From an uncultured Fretibacterium sp. (GTDB taxonomy: Bacteria; Synergistota; Synergistia; Synergistales; Aminobacteriaceae), in NCBI GenBank assembly GCA_937915755.1, contig CALGGR010000071.1:1-9966 (forward strand): a stretch of 9,966 nucleotides of DNA, read 5' to 3'. Position numbers and translations under genes: made by a program. The notes beneath the pieces are model-generated. The model had not been told where the DNA came from. It saw nothing but the letters and a program-made list of their open reading frames with translations, and did not search any database. Below are positions 6,001-9,966 of this stretch, in pieces. Within the stretch, counting starts at the first letter, position 1. Each line of letters opens with the position of its first letter.

Positions 6001-6012
6001 GGCTGAAATCCG

Positions 6013-6021
6013 TGATATACT
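6013..6021 (+). promoter_or_regulatory. Extended -10 promoter of the methyltransferase-terminase operon
   Basis: TGATATACT fits the extended -10 form TGnTATAnT closely (TATACT at 6016-6021). The last array copy, TTGCAC at 5990-5995, resembles a -35 element but is 20 bases away, longer than the usual 17. That fits a promoter that needs an activator bound to the array. Transcription would start near 6028, giving a leader of about 35 bases. Confidence 0.6.
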
Positions 6022-6036
6022 CATACCATCAAATTT

Positions 6037-6062
6037 TCTCCTCTCACAGAGGAGATTTTTTT
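6037..6062 (+). promoter_or_regulatory. Hairpin hiding the methyltransferase RBS, with a T7 tail (attenuator-like)
   Basis: TCTCCTCT (6037-6044) and AGAGGAGA (6048-6055) pair perfectly over 8 bases around a 3-base CAC loop, followed by seven T (6056-6062) and then the ATG. The right arm is the ribosome binding site itself. The element thus has the form of an intrinsic terminator and of a translation-blocking hairpin at once. It forms most of the short leader expected from the promoter at 6013. Confidence 0.65.
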
Positions 6063-7301
6063 ATGGAGAAAAATATGCGAATTGAACGCAAGAAGATTAA
6101 AGAATTACAACCATCTTCATATAACCCGCGCCAAATAAGCAACGAAGATTATGAAAAATTAAAACGTTCAATATCTGAGTTCGGCTGCGTAGAACCAATA
6201 ATCTGGAATGAACAAACAGGCCGAGTGGTAGGCGGCCATCAGAGACTAAAAGTACTAATAGAAGCAGGAGCACAGGAAATTGAATGCGTAATAGTCGACT
6301 TAAATGAAGCGCAGGAAAAGACATTAAATATAGCCTTGAATAAAATATCCGGTGATTGGGATATTAATAAACTTGAAATAGTAATCGATGACTTGAAATT
6401 AGCAGATTTTGATTTGTCCTTGACCGGCTTCGATATTGAAGAACTAGATAATTTGTTCCGTGAAGATGTACAGAACAAAATAACAGATGATGACTTTGAT
6501 GTTGATACAGAACTAGCAAAGCCGTTAGTAAGCCGCATAGGTGATTTGTGGCATCTTGGCCGTCATAGTTTGTATTGCGGAGACAGTACAGAAGTAAGTA
6601 CATATGAAGCCCTGATGAAAGACAGAAAAGCTGACCTAGTAATAACAGACCCTCCGTATAATGTGAATTATGAAGGAGTAGCAGGGAAAATTAAGAATGA
6701 CAAAATGAATGCAGAAGAGTTCTACGATTTTCTCCTGAAAGCCTTTAGTTGTATAGCATTATTCATGTCAGACTGCGCAAGCATATATGTTTTTCATGCC
6801 GATACAAAAGGGCTAGACTTCCGTAAAGCGTTTCAAGAAGCTGGATTTTATTTGTCGCAGGTATGCATATGGGCAAAAAATCATTTTAGTCTAGGACGTA
6901 GCTTGTATCAGTATAAGCATGAACCAGTACTTTTCGGCTGGAAGTCAGGAGGAGGGCACAACTGGTACGCTGGACGCAAAGAAAGTACGTTATGGGAGTT
7001 TGATAAACCTTTGCGCAGTGAAGTCCACCCGACAATGAAACCAATCCCGCTTTTGTCATATCCGATATTAAATTCTTCAAAGAGCGGAGATATTGTTTTA
7101 GACCCATTCGGTGGAAGCGGTTCAACGTTGATAGCCTGTGAACAAACAGGTAGAACATGCTTTACTTCAGAACTGGACGAAAAATTTTGCGATGTTATAG
7201 TAAAACGTTATATAGAGCAGATAGGTTCATCTTCAAATGTTAGCGTAGAAAGAGACGGGAAAGAGTACTCCTATGCAGAGGTGATGACAGATAGCCCGTA
7301 G
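6063..7301 (+). CDS. ParB-domain DNA adenine-type methyltransferase
   Basis: ATG at 6063 follows AGAGGAG (6048-6054) with eight bases between, giving 412 residues. Reading from an upstream TTG at 5946 would translate the repeat array and promoter, so it is rejected. Residues about 8-100 form a ParB/Srx-type domain (ELQPSSYNPRQI, then VVGGHQRLKVLIEAG). The methyltransferase domain follows from about 165: catalytic DPPY at 196-199, VHPTMKP at 321-327 and the S-adenosylmethionine-binding DPFGGSGST at 347-355. Motif IV before motif I is the beta-class order, and DPPY favours N6-adenine over N4-cytosine. No restriction enzyme is nearby, so it is an orphan methylase, perhaps protecting phage DNA or marking it for packaging or regulation. 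The gene heads the packaging operon, and its TAG stop overlaps the proposed small terminase start. Confidence 0.9.
   Translation: MEKNMRIERKKIKELQPSSYNPRQISNEDYEKLKRSISEFGCVEPIIWNEQTGRVVGGHQRLKVLIEAGAQEIECVIVDLNEAQEKTLNIALNKISGDWDINKLEIVIDDLKLADFDLSLTGFDIEELDNLFREDVQNKITDDDFDVDTELAKPLVSRIGDLWHLGRHSLYCGDSTEVSTYEALMKDRKADLVITDPPYNVNYEGVAGKIKNDKMNAEEFYDFLLKAFSCIALFMSDCASIYVFHADTKGLDFRKAFQEAGFYLSQVCIWAKNHFSLGRSLYQYKHEPVLFGWKSGGGHNWYAGRKESTLWEFDKPLRSEVHPTMKPIPLLSYPILNSSKSGDIVLDPFGGSGSTLIACEQTGRTCFTSELDEKFCDVIVKRYIEQIGSSSNVSVERDGKEYSYAEVMTDSP
7277..7285 (+). promoter_or_regulatory. Strong Shine-Dalgarno site for the small terminase
   Basis: AGAGGTGAT contains GAGGTGAT (7278-7285), which matches eight bases of the usual bacterial anti-Shine-Dalgarno region (AUCACCUC). 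GAGG ends nine bases before the ATA at 7291. The site lies inside the end of the methyltransferase gene. An ATG and a GTG within it are in the methyltransferase frame and cannot start the small terminase. Confidence 0.65.
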
Positions 7302-7731
7302 AGGTCGTCCCTATAAGGAGATTGATAAAAGAACATTTGAGAACCTATGTGCTATTCAAAGTACAATAAACGAAATATGCTCAGTATTTGAATGTACAAA
7401 TAAAACGCTTGAAACATGGTGCAAGCGAGAATACGGGAAAAATTTTTACGAAGTTTTCAAAGAAAAACGCTGTAGAGGATATATTTCACTACGCCGTGCA
7501 CAATTTCAAAAAGCCATAGAAGAAAAGAATACAGCAATGCTCATATTCTTAGGCAAGAATTGGCTAGGGCAGAGCGATAAACAAGATGTAAAGCTGTCGG
7601 GTTCAGAAAATGACCCGATACAAATAAACAGCAGTTATGATTTAAGTTCACTGTCAGAAGCCGAACTTTTGAACCTGAGAGAAATATTAGTGAAGGCGAA
7701 GAGAAATGCACATACTCCCGACAATAGCTGA
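7291..7731 (+). CDS. terS: Terminase small subunit, probable ATA start
   Basis: The frame is open from 7288 to TGA at 7731. From 7291 it gives 146 residues: I/M-ARRGRPYKEIDKRTFENLC, then helices typical of small terminases (INEICSVFECTNKTLETWCK, a helix-turn-helix), FYEVFKEKR, ISLRRAQFQKA and AMLIFLGKNWLGQSD. Homologous phage proteins often begin with M-(A/S)-x-R-G-R-P, which places the start at the ATA codon. There is no ATG, GTG, TTG or CTG in frame between 7288 and the ATG at 7537, which lies after the DNA-binding domain and would lose half the protein. It recognises the packaging site and recruits the large subunit. It overlaps the methyltransferase end by 11 bases and the large terminase by 26. 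A frameshift from the methyltransferase or a sequence error are alternatives. Confidence 0.78.
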   Translation: MARRGRPYKEIDKRTFENLCAIQSTINEICSVFECTNKTLETWCKREYGKNFYEVFKEKRCRGYISLRRAQFQKAIEEKNTAMLIFLGKNWLGQSDKQDVKLSGSENDPIQINSSYDLSSLSEAELLNLREILVKAKRNAHTPDNS

Positions 7732-9154
7732 AATTGACGCGCAGTTAGAACGTATCCGCAAAGAGAAGTTCCGAAACGCGAAAGAAAAATATTGCGCATA
7801 CATGCAGCTTGTATATCACGGCAGATGGAAAAGAGCACGGCATCTTGATTTGCTTTGTGAACTGCTTGAAGAAGTAGAATGCGGAGAAATAACACGCCTG
7901 ATAATAACGATGCCGCCGAGACATGGAAAGAGCATGACAGTAACGGAGAGCTTTCCTTCGTGGTTTATAGGACGCAATCCCGAACGTAGAGTAATTGAGG
8001 TAAGTTACGGTTCAGAGCTAGCGCAGAAATTCGGTCTGAATAATCGCAGGAAGATAGAGGAATTTGGACAGGAGATATTTGGAATACAAGTATCGAGCGA
8101 AAATGCCTCTAAAACGAATTGGGGAATAGACGGTTGTTCCGGAGGAATGATAAGCGCGGGAATAGGAGGAAGCATAACAGGTCAGGGAGCAGATTTGTTA
8201 ATAATAGATGACCCTATAAAGAACCGGAAAGAAGCCGAAAGCCAAACCTATAGAGATAGTATCTGGTCAGAATGGCAGGATACATTGAGTTCAAGGCTTC
8301 ACCCTAATGGGCGTGTAGTAGTGATAATGACGCGCTGGCATGAAGATGACTTAGTAGGAAGATTGCTGGCACAGTCTGATACATGGAAGCTGATAAATCT
8401 TCCCGCTCTAGCAGAAGAGGAAGATATATTAGGACGTGAAATAGGTGAAGTTCTATGGCCTGAACATGGATTTGATGAAAAATGGGCTTTACAGGAAAAA
8501 GCAGCTAAAGGGACACGTTCATGGGAAAGCCTTTATCAGGGACATCCCAGACCAGCAGACGGAAATTTATTCAAGCAGTCAATGTTTAGACGCTTCAAGG
8601 TATCAGGGAACTGCTACAAGGTTGAAGATAAAGTATATGACAAGTCAGTTTGCCGAATATACCAGACCTGCGATGTAGCAGTGAGCAAAAAGGCGAGTGC
8701 AGATTATTTTGTACTAGGAACGTTTGCGATTTGTCCGAACGGTGAATTGCTTGTACTTGAGATATTCCGAGAACGTCTTGAAGGGCCGGATCAGCCAGCA
8801 TTAATTCGCAGAAAGTATGAAGAATACAAACCTATGTTAATAGGTATAGAAAGTGCGAATATGGGTTTAACGCTGTATCAAGAGTTGAGGCGTTCCGGAC
8901 TGCCAGTAATAGAGTTGAAACCAGAAGCGGATAAATACACGCGGGCAATTCCTGCAGCAGCACGTTATGAGGCAGGAATGATATATCACCTTGAAGGTAC
9001 GTATTGGCTTGATGAGCTTGAAGCCGAATTGCTGGCATTTCCGAACGGAGTGCACGATGACCAGACGGACGTAATATCGTATGCGGTATATATGCAGTCA
9101 TGGGGATACTTGAAGGAAAAGAAAGCAAGAAGCCGAGCTATAGTACTGGGTTGA
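7706..9154 (+). CDS. terL: Terminase large subunit (packaging ATPase-nuclease)
   Basis: ATG at 7706 with GAAGG nine bases upstream gives 482 residues, a normal length. The N-terminal ATPase has Walker A MPPRHGKS at 69-76, Walker B LLIIDDP at 164-170 and the coupling segment VIMTRWHEDDL at about 207-216. A GGSITGQGADLL segment just before Walker B is typical of this terminase group. The C-terminal RNase H-like nuclease has Asp323 (TCDVAVS), Glu382 (GIESANMG) and the HDDQTDVISYA cluster at 450-460 as candidate metal ligands. The protein cuts concatemeric phage DNA and pumps it into the prohead with the small terminase. ATA and GTA codons are as frequent as in the primase, placing it in the same module. 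Confidence 0.93.
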   Translation: MHILPTIAEIDAQLERIRKEKFRNAKEKYCAYMQLVYHGRWKRARHLDLLCELLEEVECGEITRLIITMPPRHGKSMTVTESFPSWFIGRNPERRVIEVSYGSELAQKFGLNNRRKIEEFGQEIFGIQVSSENASKTNWGIDGCSGGMISAGIGGSITGQGADLLIIDDPIKNRKEAESQTYRDSIWSEWQDTLSSRLHPNGRVVVIMTRWHEDDLVGRLLAQSDTWKLINLPALAEEEDILGREIGEVLWPEHGFDEKWALQEKAAKGTRSWESLYQGHPRPADGNLFKQSMFRRFKVSGNCYKVEDKVYDKSVCRIYQTCDVAVSKKASADYFVLGTFAICPNGELLVLEIFRERLEGPDQPALIRRKYEEYKPMLIGIESANMGLTLYQELRRSGLPVIELKPEADKYTRAIPAAARYEAGMIYHLEGTYWLDELEAELLAFPNGVHDDQTDVISYAVYMQSWGYLKEKKARSRAIVLG

Positions 9155-9179
9155 TAATTACAGTAAAGGAGGTTTCTTA

Positions 9180-9941
9180 ATGTCGATTTCATTTTCTGCG
9201 TTGGTAATTTATCTTTTACCCGGATTTCTTGGGCTATGGGTGTTTAAGAACATTGTTCAGGAGGATATAGATAGACGGAGTGAGAGTACGCAGATAGCGA
9301 TTGCTCTTTTACTTGGAATATCATCGATTGCTTGTTTATGCGCACTGAATTTTGTTCTAAGCTGCCTGCCTTGTATTGCGGAATATATTTCACCGAAAGC
9401 ACTTCAGACGACAGGTGATGAAGCTCCCATACTTCTTGCAGGAGATATAAAGTTTTGGACATCGTATATTACGTTATGTTTACTTGCATTGCTAAGCGGA
9501 GGTTTATCAGCATGGGCACGTGAAAGAGGTTTAGGCTTGACGTGGATATTTTCTGATATAGCCAATAAATGTTTGCATCGTTGGATAAATCGTCCTTGTG
9601 AAAGTGGTATGCGAGCATTAATAGACGAGATGAGGGAAAAAGGGCATGAGCCTTCATTGCTAAAGGTTTACAGTTTGATAGGAAATCGAGATACTGCTTT
9701 ACTTGGTTGGTGGGATGGTTGCTCGGACAAAGAGAAGGAGTTGAAAATGACTCTTCTTGAATGCTGTGATGCTGCTTCTGACCTATCGAAAGAGTTTGAC
9801 TTACAGACACGCCGGTGTTTGGTGAACTACGATTCCGGCATAGTTATTGAGTTCCTAGATATAGATGAACATCAAGCAGAAGGCTTTGAAGAATATATAA
9901 AGGAGATGTACCGTAAGACGGTACACCCTAGAAGTGAGTAA
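9180..9941 (+). CDS. Membrane protein resembling DUF6338
   Basis: ATG at 9180 has a very strong AAAGGAGG site and stands 25 bases after the terminase stop. The 253-residue protein has three likely membrane segments: about 7-23 (LVIYLLPGFLGLWVF), 39-63 (a stretch of I, A, L and C) and 93-113 (TSYITLCLLALLSGGLSAW). A soluble part of about 140 residues follows, with a GNRDTALLGWWDG segment and an IVIEFLDIDE ending. N-terminal 'LLPGF' membrane segments followed by a small beta-rich C-terminal domain fit the DUF6338 family as I remember it; no function is established for it. A portal gene is expected after the large terminase, so this may be an inserted accessory gene, possibly altering the host surface or excluding other phages. 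Isoleucine codons are mixed ATT and ATA, unlike the neighbouring terminase. Confidence 0.68.
   Translation: MSISFSALVIYLLPGFLGLWVFKNIVQEDIDRRSESTQIAIALLLGISSIACLCALNFVLSCLPCIAEYISPKALQTTGDEAPILLAGDIKFWTSYITLCLLALLSGGLSAWARERGLGLTWIFSDIANKCLHRWINRPCESGMRALIDEMREKGHEPSLLKVYSLIGNRDTALLGWWDGCSDKEKELKMTLLECCDAASDLSKEFDLQTRRCLVNYDSGIVIEFLDIDEHQAEGFEEYIKEMYRKTVHPRSE
9907..9925 (+). repeat. Perfect 8-bp inverted repeat at the end of the membrane protein gene
   Basis: TGTACCGT (9907-9914) and ACGGTACA (9918-9925) pair completely around an AAG loop, just inside the 3' end of the gene. A T-rich tract begins only about 30 bases later, so it is not a classical terminator. It could still stabilise the mRNA end or be an operator. 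Confidence 0.45.
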
Positions 9942-9966
9942 TTCTTAGCTTTTATTTTGCGTTTTT

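Noticed and set aside
5946..6062. N-terminal extension of the methyltransferase from TTG at 5946
   Set aside because: It would translate the repeat array, the -10 element and the hairpin; a well-placed ribosome binding site precedes the ATG at 6063, and the ParB domain begins after it.
7537..7731. Small terminase starting at ATG 7537 (64 aa)
   Set aside because: This would remove the helix-turn-helix region that is plainly encoded in the same open frame from 7291.

Overview
The window is a stretch of a tailed, double-stranded DNA phage or prophage. Every recognisable gene is on the + strand, tightly packed and often overlapping. The order runs from early regulation, through replication, to DNA packaging. 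RecU-type resolvase, P4/D5-type primase-helicase, sigma-region-4-like late regulator, ParB-methyltransferase, small terminase and large terminase in that order is typical of temperate phages of Bacillota (Firmicutes). Strong GGAGG-type ribosome binding sites fit that host group. The exact host cannot be read from the sequence.

Left part (1-1300): the C-terminal end of an antirepressor-like protein, three small unrecognised genes, and a stretch (699-995) holding what look like decayed or frame-broken reading frames. Isoleucine in this part is almost always ATT/ATC.

Middle part (1298-5184): a BRO-N antirepressor, a RecU-like Holliday junction resolvase, an 814-residue primase-helicase and a small TubC-docking-like protein, each overlapping the next by a few to about 28 bases. 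ATA isoleucine codons become very common from about 1570, inside the BRO gene, which suggests a mosaic junction.

Right part (5185-9154): a 305-base gene-free stretch with nine copies of a TGCACCC motif in both orientations, then a small helix-turn-helix regulator. Next come six perfectly phased 11-base repeats beginning TTGCAC, an extended -10 promoter, and a hairpin that buries the next ribosome binding site. These lead into a ParB-domain DNA methyltransferase, small terminase and large terminase. The likely circuit is that the regulator binds the TGCAC sites, controls its own gene through the upstream cluster, and switches on the packaging operon through the downstream array. This is inference. 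The small terminase seems to start at a rare ATA codon behind a near-perfect Shine-Dalgarno sequence.

Right edge (9180-9941): a membrane protein resembling the DUF6338 family sits where a portal gene would be expected. It looks like an accessory gene.
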